DNA from: Kordiimonas laminariae
Lineage (GTDB): Bacteria; Pseudomonadota; Alphaproteobacteria; Sphingomonadales; Kordiimonadaceae
Assembly (NCBI RefSeq): GCF_023008165.1
Contig: NZ_JAKQZA010000001.1
Coordinates: forward strand, 310,001-374,000
Direction of reading: 5' to 3'
Length of the DNA stretch: 64,000 nt
The notes beneath the pieces were generated by a model. The model made no database searches. It had not been told where the DNA came from and saw nothing but the letters and a program-made list of their open reading frames with translations. The position numbers and the translations under genes were made by a program. This document shows, one piece after another, positions 8,444-17,926 of this stretch. Numbering within the stretch: position 1 is the stretch's first letter; each line of letters starts with the position of its first letter.

Positions 8444-9829
8444 CTATTTCACCAGCTTCAACACATCGCGCACGAACAGATCAAGCTTGAAACCTTCACC
8501 ACCCGCAGGATCATGCCCTCGGCGGATAAGGACTAGGTTCCGAGACGGCACCACAACCAGATATTGCCCACGGTTACCACGCGCTGCATATGCATCATTT
8601 GGAATGCCATCAAAATCTTTATCATAGAGCCACCACTGTGCACCGTAGCCCATTGTTGGTGTGCCATCACGGCGCGGTCCGGGCTGCGGCCCTTTAGCGG
8701 TTGCGATATAATCTACCCAACCTTCAGGCAAAATGCGTTCGCCCTTCCAAACACCATCCTGCAAATGAAGAATACCAAGGCGCGCCATATCGCGGCTTGT
8801 GGTCCACACCTGGCTTGAAAGTACGAAGTTGCCTTCCCAGTCTGTTTCCAGGACCGTATCATTCATACCGAGCTTATTGAGAAGCGCTGTAAACGGATAT
8901 TCGTTGTAAGCCTTTGTGCTTTCAAAGCTGTTCTTTAAGGCACGTACAGCCAGCAAGGTATCATTGTTCGCATACTTAAAACGTGTGCCCGGCTTTACAT
9001 CAAGCGAATGCTCTGTCGCGCTATCACTCATCCGGCCACCACCCGCGTATAAGCGGTCAGTACGGTTCCCTGCCCGGTTGCTATCAATGCCTGATGCCAT
9101 ATGCAGCAGGTTTTCAAGCGTGATGTTTTTGCGCGGGTCAATCGGGCTTTGCCACTCGGTGATGTTTGCGGGCTTTGAAACATCAATCATGCCGTCCTCT
9201 ACTGCCGCACCAATTACAGATGCAGCAATTGATTTCGCTACTGACCATGTCCGCTGGCTGGTTTTTGGCGTGTAACCCTCGATATATTCTTCAGCGAGTA
9301 ATTCTTCAGGCGTTGCCACGAGAAGCGCCGTGGTGAGCGCATCTTTACCGTAATACGGATCAGCCATCATGCTCTTGAGCTTGGCTTTCAGCGCGCTACT
9401 GCCTGTATCAAGTTTCTTCCAAGGCTGGCTATCGCTGGTATTTGGCCGGGTTATATCAACGGCTGGCAGATACTGTGCATCGGCAAAATCAGCGCCAACA
9501 GGAAGTTGCGTACAGCCAAGCCCCTCGCGCCACTGGCTGATACGCGGCGGCAGACCATCATTAAACTTCACACTCACACGCTTGTTTTTATGGTCTATCA
9601 CTGCGTCAGGCAGTTCCGCCATTGGCGCTCTGAAGCCTTGATAAATACCAGTAAGTTCCTGTGCGGCGATCATTTCAGGCGTTTTGCCGCCGTTGAATGT
9701 GGCACTGCAAGTAAATGCTGCCTTATAGCCCGCAGCATAGGCTTTCATTGTTGTGGATGTTTCTCTGTCTTGCGCGGTGGCAGCTGTGCTCAACGCCGCC
9801 AGTGCAAAAATGCCCAATATCTGTTTCAT
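8444..9829 (-). CDS. Secreted serine hydrolase, beta-lactamase (class C) fold
   Basis: Serine hydrolase of the S12/beta-lactamase-like family, 461 aa from ATG 9829, which has GGGAGAGGG before it. The frame stays open 26 codons further up, but that stretch encodes the terminator hairpin of the TonB gene, so the shorter start is chosen. A signal peptide (about 1-19, ending AATA-Q) sends it to the periplasm. The catalytic motifs are S196-V-A-K199 and Y286-A-N288. An N-terminal extension of about 120 residues precedes the catalytic domain. The physiological substrate (peptide, ester or lactam) is unknown; antibiotic resistance should not be assumed. Confidence 0.82.
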   Translation of the reverse strand: MKQILGIFALAALSTAATAQDRETSTTMKAYAAGYKAAFTCSATFNGGKTPEMIAAQELTGIYQGFRAPMAELPDAVIDHKNKRVSVKFNDGLPPRISQWREGLGCTQLPVGADFADAQYLPAVDITRPNTSDSQPWKKLDTGSSALKAKLKSMMADPYYGKDALTTALLVATPEELLAEEYIEGYTPKTSQRTWSVAKSIAASVIGAAVEDGMIDVSKPANITEWQSPIDPRKNITLENLLHMASGIDSNRAGNRTDRLYAGGGRMSDSATEHSLDVKPGTRFKYANNDTLLAVRALKNSFESTKAYNEYPFTALLNKLGMNDTVLETDWEGNFVLSSQVWTTSRDMARLGILHLQDGVWKGERILPEGWVDYIATAKGPQPGPRRDGTPTMGYGAQWWLYDKDFDGIPNDAYAARGNRGQYLVVVPSRNLVLIRRGHDPAGGEGFKLDLFVRDVLKLVK

Positions 9830-9850
9830 TGCCCTCTCCCTAAAACGAGA

Positions 9851-9880
9851 AAAGACCCTGCCAAAGCTGACAGGGTCTTT
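9851..9880 (-). terminator. Terminator after the TonB receptor
   Basis: A perfect 10-bp inverted repeat (AAAGACCCTG / CAGGGTCTTT) with a 10-base loop lies 33 bases after the minus-strand TonB receptor stop. The tail on that strand is TTCTCGTTTT. Confidence 0.7.
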
Positions 9881-9912
9881 CAAGTTACCTAACGGAAGTG
9901 TGTTCAAATTGC

Positions 9913-12015
9913 TTAGAACTGACCAAACACTTCAATACGGAATTCCGGCTTTCTGGTACGGTCTGAAATCTCAGAACCAGTGAAAGCACCTCCACGGGCG
10001 GGATCGAAGAAATCACGCTGTCTACGGAACTTACCAGTGTTAATCAGATCCACAGCAAAACGGGTTTTCACACCAAACCAACGTGTTGTTTCAATGAAGG
10101 CATTAACCCGTCGGTTACCACGGAAGCTGATAATCTGGTCAGTGAGGAATACTTCCTCTCTGAAGATGCCATTATATCTAATACCCCATGAAACCTTCGC
10201 TTTAACAAGGTCCTGACGGAAATCAAAACCAAGGAAAGATGGATTAAATCCACTGATGCGGCGGTTCTGCCCTGTTACCGGATCATCAAAACTTGCATCC
10301 CTTAGGTTTGCTTCAATTTCAAGAAGACCACCCGGCAGAATGAAATCAAGCGGGATATTTAGTTCTGCTTCCACACCGTAAAAACGCGCGTTACCCGCGT
10401 TACCACGGCCCGGGTCACCGCTTGCCAGAATAATTTGTTCAAGGATATCACTGCGCCATTCGTGGAAAGCGTTAACACTCAATGAGCCACGCTCGCTGAA
10501 CTTCCAATCAAATGTTGTAGAAAGTTCCCACGCACTGTTTGGTGCCAGATCAGGGTTACCAGCCGTTGTACGGTCATCATTAATCTGTGCACTTGCGGCA
10601 AAATCACGGAAGTTAAGCTGCCCAACCGTCCGTTCAATCTGCCACTGCCACTGAACGTTATCACTGAAATTATATGTCGCAGTAAGACGTGGTTTCAGAA
10701 ACTTGAATGTCTGCTTGTTACCAGCATCACCTGATACTTCAATCTCTGAAATTTCGCCGGTCAGGCCACCATCCACGGAAAGCTTTTTCGTAGCTGCCCA
10801 GTTAAAGTTAGCAAATGCTTCGCCGCGGATTTCCCGAACGCTCGCATTGGCTGAACTTAGATCAATTGCTTCACCGTTTGATACAATCGACAGATCAGAA
10901 TCCAGGCTGTTACGCGCTACTTCAAAACCGAACTCCGGCTTGAATTTATTTGCACTTGCATCCCCGTATGTTGAGCGAAGAATGAATTCTTTCTGCTTAC
11001 GGTTTTGTTCAAAATCCGTAATATCATTCACCACATCAAAAGGTTCGCTTTCAATAGTACGGCTTTCAAAACCAAAGTTATCAACCGAACCAAGTATAAT
11101 GGAATGAAGTTTCCACTGATTGCTGAACGTTTTTTTCCAGTCAACGCTCAGTTCGTATTCTTCACCGCCGCCACGTTCATTATTCTGCCATGTAAAATCT
11201 GGCGTACCGCCATCAGGCAAGCGGCTATTAAAGCCTTCACGGAAGAAGTCGCCTTTAAATCTATCGCGGAAAAATTGGCCGTTTACCGTTAGCTTACCAC
11301 CAAACGCATCGCGGATTGCCTCAACAGAGAACACCTGGAAGTTAAACTGGTTTTCGAAAGTTTCATCCTCACTTTCGATCAAGTTTCCTTCGGCATCTAC
11401 ATCGCGAAGAAGCGCATCCCGATTGCCACCATTCCAACCAACATCAAACCGGCTTGTGGTATCCCACCCACCAATTTTCGTTGCAAGCGAGCCTTCAACA
11501 TTTGGTAGCACACGCCCATCAGGTGGACGGCGCAATTTAGCAACCCAGGTACCACTGGTGCCGCCTGCTTTTTTAATAACGTTCGCAACAACGGATTGGC
11601 CTGCGGTATCACCTGCACTTGTACCACCGCGCACGATCTCAATCCGTTCAACCTGCGCTACAGGAATACGAATAAGAACCTCACGCAAGCTTGCTGATTT
11701 TGAAGAAGGTCGTGCACCATCAATCAACACGTTACCAGCGTTACCACCAAAACCACGTGCATTTGAACCGCCATCAAATGAAAAGCCAGGCAAACGCTGG
11801 ATCATTTCAAACGCATTTTGCGGGTTATATTGATCAAAGAAAGATGCTGGGTATGTGTTTGCCGCATTGGCTACAGGCACATCTCCATCATCATCAACTG
11901 CGGCGTTATCCACCGCATACGACATAGTGGTGCATGTCGTTATCGCCAAAATCGCTGTCGCCGATTTCAGCACAGTTAAAGCGTTCTTACGCTCCCCACC
12001 TAAAAGTAGGTTCAT
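9913..12015 (-). CDS. TonB-dependent outer-membrane receptor
   Basis: Outer-membrane beta-barrel transporter energised by TonB/ExbBD, 700 aa. After a hydrophobic leader (about 12-34) comes a plug domain with IQRLPGFSF, the RGFGGNAGNVLIDGARP segment and ERIEIVRGG (about residue 125-133). The rest is strand-rich barrel, ending in the terminal Phe of an outer-membrane protein (EVFGQF). No Fur box, siderophore gene or transporter is adjacent, so the ligand is unknown. The weakly conserved plug resembles receptors in Caulobacterales/Sphingomonadales used for oligosaccharides or other organics, but that is inference. Its terminator lies just downstream. Confidence 0.85.
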   Translation of the reverse strand: MNLLLGGERKNALTVLKSATAILAITTCTTMSYAVDNAAVDDDGDVPVANAANTYPASFFDQYNPQNAFEMIQRLPGFSFDGGSNARGFGGNAGNVLIDGARPSSKSASLREVLIRIPVAQVERIEIVRGGTSAGDTAGQSVVANVIKKAGGTSGTWVAKLRRPPDGRVLPNVEGSLATKIGGWDTTSRFDVGWNGGNRDALLRDVDAEGNLIESEDETFENQFNFQVFSVEAIRDAFGGKLTVNGQFFRDRFKGDFFREGFNSRLPDGGTPDFTWQNNERGGGEEYELSVDWKKTFSNQWKLHSIILGSVDNFGFESRTIESEPFDVVNDITDFEQNRKQKEFILRSTYGDASANKFKPEFGFEVARNSLDSDLSIVSNGEAIDLSSANASVREIRGEAFANFNWAATKKLSVDGGLTGEISEIEVSGDAGNKQTFKFLKPRLTATYNFSDNVQWQWQIERTVGQLNFRDFAASAQINDDRTTAGNPDLAPNSAWELSTTFDWKFSERGSLSVNAFHEWRSDILEQIILASGDPGRGNAGNARFYGVEAELNIPLDFILPGGLLEIEANLRDASFDDPVTGQNRRISGFNPSFLGFDFRQDLVKAKVSWGIRYNGIFREEVFLTDQIISFRGNRRVNAFIETTRWFGVKTRFAVDLINTGKFRRQRDFFDPARGGAFTGSEISDRTRKPEFRIEVFGQF

Positions 12016-12414
12016 TATTTCCTCGCTCTCGCATCATTACAGTTTGCTGTTTGCCCTTACTCAAACAGCGGATTTGCGATGGCCTGTATATTATCTTTGG
12101 ACAAAACCTAAGTTCACCCCTTCTGTAAACTTAAGCATAATGCCGTTCAGGTTATACTATTGCACTTTCCCTGAGATGCTGATGCCATACTTTTCCGGTG
12201 AAAGGTGGAAATTGCGGTAAAATGTTTTCAAAGTGCGGCAAACTGAAAATCGCAGGGAAACCTCTTTCATAACTATAGCTTAAACCCGTTTAGTAATACC
12301 CTCTATAACCTCACGTTTACGCTAGGGTGCATTTTTCGACTCCCTATTTCTACTAATATATATAATATTATTCAGATTCGCTTGGGGGCGTATTGTATTG
12401 GTATTGAGGACTGT
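12016..12414. other. Divergent promoter region, TonB receptor / PEP-CTERM gene
   Basis: About 400 bases without a convincing gene. It should hold the minus-strand TonB promoter and the plus-strand promoter of the PEP-CTERM gene. For the latter, TTCGAC (12335-12340) and TATATA (12357-12362), 16 bases apart, are a plausible -35/-10 pair. GAGGA at 12404-12408 is its ribosome-binding site. No operator palindrome stands out. Confidence 0.35.
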
Positions 12415-13113
12415 ATGTTTAACTCAAGCGTTAAAGCAGCTATTATTTCTGCAGCTGCTCTTATGTTCACACCAGAAGCTCACGCAACATTCAATTACCA
12501 TATTGATGTATTTTCCGATGCCGGAACATACGACCCTATTACGCTGGGTGAGGATCTCACACTGGATGCTTGCGGCTCAACCGTGCACCGTAACACCACA
12601 GGAGGCCCAAGCTTTGGGCTTTGTACACTCGCAGACGTAAGTGCTTTTACACTTACATGGCAGGTTTCTCAGAACGGTGTTACAGAAACACTAGGTACTT
12701 TTGAAGGCGCTAACGCTGCAGCTGGTTTGAACCCGACATTTTCAACAGGCGTTGGTTCCCTATTTACTGCACCAGGCAATTATTTGATTAATCTGGTTCT
12801 GATCTTGGATAGCTCTGCTTTTGTAACCCTACCTTCCGGGGCGGTAGGCCTTGGTGGCGGCGATTGCGGCATTGTACATGAAGGCGTTACATACTCCCTT
12901 CCGGGGTGCGACCCGTTTGCGGTAAACCAGCCTCAGGTAAACGGCATCAGGGATGCGGGCGTGGGCTCCACTACTCTTACAGTAAATCCAACCGCGGTGC
13001 CTGAGCCATCAGCAATCCTGCTTCTACTTCCGCTTATGTTTGGTCTTGCATACTTCCGCCAACAGCGCCCTGCGCTTGTTCGTGTGAAAGCAAATCGCCG
13101 TATTCATAAATAA
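12415..13113 (+). CDS. PEP-CTERM sorting-domain protein
   Basis: Secreted 232-aa protein (ATG 12415 with GAGGA before it; an in-frame upstream TTG at 12382 lacks a better site). It has an N-terminal signal peptide (about 1-24, ending AHA-T), a beta-rich middle with several cysteines, and a C-terminal PEP-CTERM signal: VPEP at about 198-201, a hydrophobic helix ILLLLPLMFGLAYF, then basic residues RQQR. PEP-CTERM proteins are processed by exosortase (EpsH) during export of surface or EPS-linked proteins. The basic tail after the helix (about 18 residues) is longer than usual. No exosortase is in the window, so it must lie elsewhere if functional. The middle region is unrecognised. A 7-bp hairpin at 13169-13190 lies downstream without a T-tract. 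Confidence 0.78.
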   Translation: MFNSSVKAAIISAAALMFTPEAHATFNYHIDVFSDAGTYDPITLGEDLTLDACGSTVHRNTTGGPSFGLCTLADVSAFTLTWQVSQNGVTETLGTFEGANAAAGLNPTFSTGVGSLFTAPGNYLINLVLILDSSAFVTLPSGAVGLGGGDCGIVHEGVTYSLPGCDPFAVNQPQVNGIRDAGVGSTTLTVNPTAVPEPSAILLLLPLMFGLAYFRQQRPALVRVKANRRIHK

Positions 13114-13245
13114 GGCAAACAGGGCGACCTGCGCTTCTTCGGCATGAGTTCGCCTTAATGTTTCTTAAGCCTGCCACTATCTCGGCAGGCAACCACCCCA
13201 TTCTATAGGCAGAGTTATCCCAACAGATCAGAACGGGATATCATC

Positions 13246-15363
13246 ATGCTACGCTTTTCACAGCCACTCCTCTATGCCTATACAGCCGCCGCACTCGCCT
13301 TCGGCCTTGTTCTAAACACCCAGCCTGCACTTGCGGATGAGACATCACCGCCAACTGCAAGCTCTGACCAGAAACAGCTTAGAAGCTGGCAGGAAGGTGG
13401 GTTTGAAATAAAATCTATCCCGCATGAAGGCATGCCGCAGTTATGGCTTGATGCCCTTCAGCTTTCAAGCGAGGTGAAAACAGAGATCAACGGCTTCATT
13501 GCCTACACCACCGTCAAACAATCCTTCAGAAACACGACAGATCAGTGGATTAACGGCACATACCGTTTTCCGCTTCCGGATACTGCGGCCATTGATGCAT
13601 TTGAAATGCTGGTAGGTGAAAAACGTATCAAAGGAAAAATCAAAGAGAAGCAGGAAGCAAAACGCATTTACGACCAGGCTGTGAAAGAAGGCAAGAAAGC
13701 TGCCCTCCTCAGCCAGATCAGGCCAAACATGTTCAGCTCAAAGGTAGGGAATGTGGCACCAGGCGCCGTGATTACGGTAGAGATTTCCTTCATTACACAT
13801 ACGGAACAAAATGGCCTTACTTTTAGTTGGAAGTTACCGCAAGCGATTACACCTCGGTACCACCGACTTGAAGATATGGTACCCACACCTGAACCCAAAA
13901 GCGCGCTCACTACGCATCACCAAAAGCACGGCATTTACCGCCACCCTCAAAACGCTGGGAATTTGGCGGTTTTTGATATTGCTCTGACGCCGGGTGCAAC
14001 TATCCAGAAACTCACCAGCCCCAGCCATGATATTCGGATTGCCGAGCAAGAAAGCCGCTATCACATTACGCTCCGAGCTGATACTGAACCAGCTGACCGG
14101 GATTTTATCCTGCGCTGGGAGTATAAGCCTGCGGGCAAACCCAAACCGCTGTTTATAAAGGAAGAAACTGAAAGCGGCACTTATGTTCTCGGCATGGTGA
14201 TCCCACCAAAGAAGGAAGAAAGCCTAGAGAAATCACCACCGAGAGATATTCAATTTATCATTGATGTATCAGGCTCTATGCATGGGCACTCTATTGTTCA
14301 GGCCAAACGTGCCCTTCTTGAAGCAGTGGACCGCCTGCGCACGGAAGACAGGTTCGATATCATCAAATTCAATAATGATTACAGTCGCTTATTTGGTGCT
14401 ACACAACAAGCAACCGCCGAAAACGTAAATCGAGCCAGAAATTATATTTTGGGTTTGGAAGCAGATGGTGGGACCGAAATGATGCCCGCTCTTGTGAACG
14501 CACTGGATTTGAACCAATCAGCTCCCGCTGATAAAAAAAGCCTATCGCAGATCATGTTCCTGACAGACGGTGCTATTGGCTACGAAGAAGCAATGTTCAA
14601 GCTGGTAGAAGAAAAGCTCGGTACCACACGCCTGTTCACTGTTGGTGTCGGCAATGCGCCAAACGGTTGGTTTATGCGCAAGGCAGCAGAATTTGGCCGC
14701 GGTATCCACACGCAAATTGATAATCCACTGGAAGCAGAGAAAACACTGGAAGAACTATTCAGCAACATGGCGGCCCCAAGCGTTCAAAAACTCGCGCTTT
14801 CAGGAAACGGTATGTTTGAAGCTTATCCCACACGCCTTCCTGATTTATACGGCAACCGCCCAGCGGTATTTGTGGTGAAAACCGATGACAGCAAAATCCG
14901 GCTTGAAGGCGAAAGCGTGAACGGCAAACGCTGGAAGATCAGCGAGCGCCTAAAGCGCATGGAAAACGGCAAAGGCATCAGCAAACTGTGGGCACGCAAG
15001 AAAGTGGAAGCCATTTCTGATGCCGCACTCAGGGGCTTACCGCAGGAAGAAGCAAAAGTGCAAATCCTGAAAACAGCGCTCACCCACCAGATTGTCAGCA
15101 AATATACAAGCTTTGTAGCGGTAGAGGAAAAAAGCAGCCGCCCACAAACCACTCCGGCACAAGACAGTATCGTTCCTGAAAACCTACCGAAAGGTATGAA
15201 ACTTCGCCGTGTTAGCGCACCGCAAATGATGGCGCAGTCAAACTTCTCAGGCCCGCAAACAGCCACGATGAAAGACCTGAAACTAATCACTGGTTTTATC
15301 CTGCTGCTGTTCGCCACTGCGCTTATCTTGTGGCTGCGCCGGGAGGCACGCCGTGAAGCGTAG
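13246..15363 (+). CDS. VIT/vWA-domain sortase target protein
   Basis: Surface protein of the marine proteobacterial sortase-target type, 705 aa. Order: signal peptide (about 1-30), VIT domain (about 50-185), vWA domain (about 335-510) with the MIDAS start DVSGSMHGHS near residue 340 and FLTDG later. It ends in a C-terminal sorting signal: a Pro/Thr motif GPQTAT (669-674), one membrane helix (about 679-697) and a basic tail RREARREA. The gene overlaps the class GN sortase gene by 11 bases, so the pair is translationally coupled and the sortase is its processing enzyme. The expected LPxTG is absent; GPQTA occupies its place. Function in adhesion or envelope integrity is not established. Confidence 0.85.
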   Translation: MLRFSQPLLYAYTAAALAFGLVLNTQPALADETSPPTASSDQKQLRSWQEGGFEIKSIPHEGMPQLWLDALQLSSEVKTEINGFIAYTTVKQSFRNTTDQWINGTYRFPLPDTAAIDAFEMLVGEKRIKGKIKEKQEAKRIYDQAVKEGKKAALLSQIRPNMFSSKVGNVAPGAVITVEISFITHTEQNGLTFSWKLPQAITPRYHRLEDMVPTPEPKSALTTHHQKHGIYRHPQNAGNLAVFDIALTPGATIQKLTSPSHDIRIAEQESRYHITLRADTEPADRDFILRWEYKPAGKPKPLFIKEETESGTYVLGMVIPPKKEESLEKSPPRDIQFIIDVSGSMHGHSIVQAKRALLEAVDRLRTEDRFDIIKFNNDYSRLFGATQQATAENVNRARNYILGLEADGGTEMMPALVNALDLNQSAPADKKSLSQIMFLTDGAIGYEEAMFKLVEEKLGTTRLFTVGVGNAPNGWFMRKAAEFGRGIHTQIDNPLEAEKTLEELFSNMAAPSVQKLALSGNGMFEAYPTRLPDLYGNRPAVFVVKTDDSKIRLEGESVNGKRWKISERLKRMENGKGISKLWARKKVEAISDAALRGLPQEEAKVQILKTALTHQIVSKYTSFVAVEEKSSRPQTTPAQDSIVPENLPKGMKLRRVSAPQMMAQSNFSGPQTATMKDLKLITGFILLLFATALILWLRREARREA

Positions 15364-15907
15364 TAAACGTAAAACCATCATGGCTGGCGCTGCCCTCCTC
15401 ACGGCGCTTGGCCTGTGGCAACTTGGCGGCGGTGCGATCATCGCTGCCAAGGCCGCCCTCGCCCCTGTGCTGGTAAAATCCGCGTGGGAAGAAAGCCTGA
15501 AAACGGGCAAGCCCCTAAAGCCGTGGTCATGGGCTGATACACACCCGGTGGCGAAACTCAGCCTGCCGGATAAAGGCATCACCCACTATGTGCTGGCGGG
15601 GGATAATATGCGTGCGCTCGCGTTTGGCCCCGTAATGGCTGAAGTGAGCGGCACCCCCATCGTGTTTGGGCACCGAGATACCCATTTCGCGTTCCTAGAG
15701 CACATTGAGGACGGCGATATCCTCACCTTTAAAACCCTTGATGGTGCTGAGGAAAGCTTTCGTCTCACCCGCGCGTGGGTGGCACATAAAGATGCGCTTT
15801 CGGTGCCGCAAGAGAGCGTGGAGCAAATCCTGCTGGTCAGCTGTTACCCGTTCCGTAGCGTAGGCGAGACCGATCGGCGCATTATCATGCAGGCCATTAA
15901 AATTTAA
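15353..15907 (+). CDS. Class GN sortase
   Basis: Membrane-anchored transpeptidase that cleaves the sorting signal of one partner protein in Gram-negative bacteria. The 184-aa protein has an N-terminal membrane helix (about 9-33) and the catalytic set H107 (FGHRDTHF), C164 (LVSCYPF) and an arginine at 175/176 (TDRRII). The start is GTG with an ideal GGGAGG six bases upstream, located inside the end of the target gene (11-base overlap). The class GN family typically has a single dedicated target, here the VIT/vWA protein. Anchoring partner in the outer envelope is unknown for these systems. Confidence 0.88.
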   Translation: MKRSKRKTIMAGAALLTALGLWQLGGGAIIAAKAALAPVLVKSAWEESLKTGKPLKPWSWADTHPVAKLSLPDKGITHYVLAGDNMRALAFGPVMAEVSGTPIVFGHRDTHFAFLEHIEDGDILTFKTLDGAEESFRLTRAWVAHKDALSVPQESVEQILLVSCYPFRSVGETDRRIIMQAIKI

Positions 15908-15988
15908 ACCATTGTGAGGGTGGAATCTTAAGCTTTCCATCCTATATGGACAAATATTCATTTATTCGTTTTCGGTTGGGGTATTCTT

Positions 15989-17167
15989 GTGGACGATCTT
16001 TCTGTTACTTCCTCTGGTAAATCTTCTACTCATAAATCTTCTACTCAGGCATCCGGTAAATCCAGCTTGCAATTATGGCTGGAAGCCATCCACCCGAACC
16101 ATACGTTTGATGAAAAAACACCGCCGCTTGAACCAGACTATACCGATGATGATATGTGGGCTGCAAAACCCGGCAAGCTGGGCAACGCCGCCTTAACACC
16201 AGAAGGTATTGAGCGCACTAATGCGGAAGATACACTGGCGGATGTATTTTATATTCATCCCACCACCTATGTAGGCACCCGCACATGGAACGCAGCCATT
16301 GGCGGCAACCGCGCTGATGAAGTGGTTGACCATGTAATCATGCCAGGGCAAGCCAGCATCTTTAACGGCAGTTGCCGCATTTTCGCGCCGCGCTACAGGC
16401 AGGCAACTCTTTCGGTTTTCTTTAATCCAAGCGAAAGTGGGCGCGCAGCCCTTGATCTCGCATTCCGCGATGTGCGCCGCGCGTTCAAACATTTCATTGA
16501 CGTTGAAAATGGCGGCAGGCCGTTTTTCATTGCGGGCCACAGCCAGGGATGCGCAATGGCGATGCGGCTGCTTGCAGAAGAATTTGATGATCCCGCGCTT
16601 AAGGAACGCTTTATCGCCGCTTATCTGATCGGCTTTAAGGTGACCGGTGAGAACGTGAAAGATATGGCCCATGTCGCCGCGCCTGCAACAGCGGCGGATG
16701 ATACAGGCGTATTTGTGGCGTATGATACATTCCTTGAAGGCACAGATGCCCTTCATCAGCCCGATGCCGCTGAACACTGGGCTAAGTCTGGCTGGTTCCG
16801 CCGTGCGGCGATGCCCGTAAAAGCCATTAATCCTCTTAACTGGAAAGCAGACGGTACCCGCGCAGATAAAAGCCTTCACAAAGGCATCTGCACACCAGTG
16901 CCAAACGATATGAGCTTGCTGCCAAAGCTGTATGCGGCGGGTGCAGATACCCCGCTTGGCCTAAAATGCAACGGCCTTATCGGCCCAATGCTGCCGGGCA
17001 CAGATGCCCAGCTTGATGAGCATGGTTTCCTGAAAATCTCAAAACCCGAGCAGGCACCCCTCAATGCAGGCATTTTCGGCGGCAATTACCATAACCTTGA
17101 TATGGCGCTCTTCTATATGAACTTGCGTGAAAATATCGCGACACGACTTGAGACGTTTTTGGGATAA
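15989..17167 (+). CDS. DUF3089 alpha/beta-hydrolase
   Basis: Predicted alpha/beta-hydrolase of the DUF3089 family, 392 aa. The nucleophile elbow is G183-H-S185-Q-G187 in FFIAGHSQG; the late HNLD (near 370) may hold the catalytic His. Family features ADVFYIHPTTY and FAPRYRQA are present. The start is GTG at 15989, preceded by GGTTGGGG; the N-terminus is a Ser/Thr/Lys-rich repeat of about 30 residues (GKSS-THKSS-TQASGKSS) with no clear signal peptide. It lies 81 bases after the sortase gene on the same strand and could be co-transcribed. Substrate unknown. Confidence 0.78.
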   Translation: MDDLSVTSSGKSSTHKSSTQASGKSSLQLWLEAIHPNHTFDEKTPPLEPDYTDDDMWAAKPGKLGNAALTPEGIERTNAEDTLADVFYIHPTTYVGTRTWNAAIGGNRADEVVDHVIMPGQASIFNGSCRIFAPRYRQATLSVFFNPSESGRAALDLAFRDVRRAFKHFIDVENGGRPFFIAGHSQGCAMAMRLLAEEFDDPALKERFIAAYLIGFKVTGENVKDMAHVAAPATAADDTGVFVAYDTFLEGTDALHQPDAAEHWAKSGWFRRAAMPVKAINPLNWKADGTRADKSLHKGICTPVPNDMSLLPKLYAAGADTPLGLKCNGLIGPMLPGTDAQLDEHGFLKISKPEQAPLNAGIFGGNYHNLDMALFYMNLRENIATRLETFLG

Positions 17168-17173
17168 CTCACA

Positions 17174-17923
17174 GTGGAAACCCTTGACCTACCTTCACTT
17201 TCTAAAATGTCTAAAGAAAGCCAACAAGCTTGGGAGACATATAGTAAATTCGTACGCATTGGACTTAAAAAAAAAGTAAATGCCGCTGTCTCTGTATTTG
17301 TTAAATATGCGATTGCGGAAGATGCAACGGTTCAACAGGCCTTCGTTGAAGACCTCTGCACCAGAGAATACGGTACAGACTGTGACCCTATCAAAGATAG
17401 ATTTACGCTTCCCCAAAATACTTTAGTGCATCTTCTTCTCTACAAAGATTTACTACTCCCTACTCTAGTAAAGCTATTTAAAAACAGCCACCCCTATGCG
17501 GCTGGCTGGTTAGCTCGTTGTTCTCAACATCACCACACGACAGAACGACTTTCTGGGTCTTTACAAAAGTATACAAACGATCTTGAATTAGATGGGTTTA
17601 GCCCCTTAGGCATCTTAGAAAAAGCAACCAACCAACAGCCTAAGAACAGTTACCTGCACCTGCTACTATTACATTACTACGATATTGGAATGAGAAATGA
17701 GTTTCACTCTGTACCTATGGGATTATTTAGCGACACATCTCAAACATCTGCAAAACTAGAGAATATGTTAATAGCCGCGAAAAATTACAGTATCTTCGAT
17801 TACTGGGAGCCAATCATCACACATTGGCAAACACTATGTAACGCCTATGCTGTGTATCTGGAAACCAAACCTCAGTTCTCCTCATACCGCAAATATCTCG
17901 ATCACCACGAAATCGAATATTAA
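17174..17923 (+). CDS. Hypothetical protein, helical
   Basis: I do not recognise this 249-aa protein. It begins at GTG 17174, six bases after the DUF3089 stop. It looks soluble and mostly helical, without signal peptide or membrane helix, and carries an HHH-T and several Lys-rich stretches. Base composition is AT-richer than the neighbouring DUF3089 gene, and codon use differs, which with the equally odd convergent gene next to it suggests acquired DNA. The close spacing to DUF3089 would allow coupling, but no functional link is evident. Confidence 0.6.
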   Translation: METLDLPSLSKMSKESQQAWETYSKFVRIGLKKKVNAAVSVFVKYAIAEDATVQQAFVEDLCTREYGTDCDPIKDRFTLPQNTLVHLLLYKDLLLPTLVKLFKNSHPYAAGWLARCSQHHHTTERLSGSLQKYTNDLELDGFSPLGILEKATNQQPKNSYLHLLLLHYYDIGMRNEFHSVPMGLFSDTSQTSAKLENMLIAAKNYSIFDYWEPIITHWQTLCNAYAVYLETKPQFSSYRKYLDHHEIEY

Positions 17924-17926
17924 TCA

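Noticed and set aside
8444-9829. Antibiotic-resistance beta-lactamase
   Set aside because: Only the generic S12 motifs are present; such serine hydrolases are mostly peptidases or esterases, so no resistance call is made.
11120-11833. 237-codon plus-strand frame opposite the TonB receptor gene
   Set aside because: Antisense shadow of a well-supported gene; Ser/Pro-rich low-complexity translation and no start signals.
16193-16879. 228-codon minus-strand frame opposite the DUF3089 gene
   Set aside because: Antisense shadow of a gene with an intact catalytic motif.
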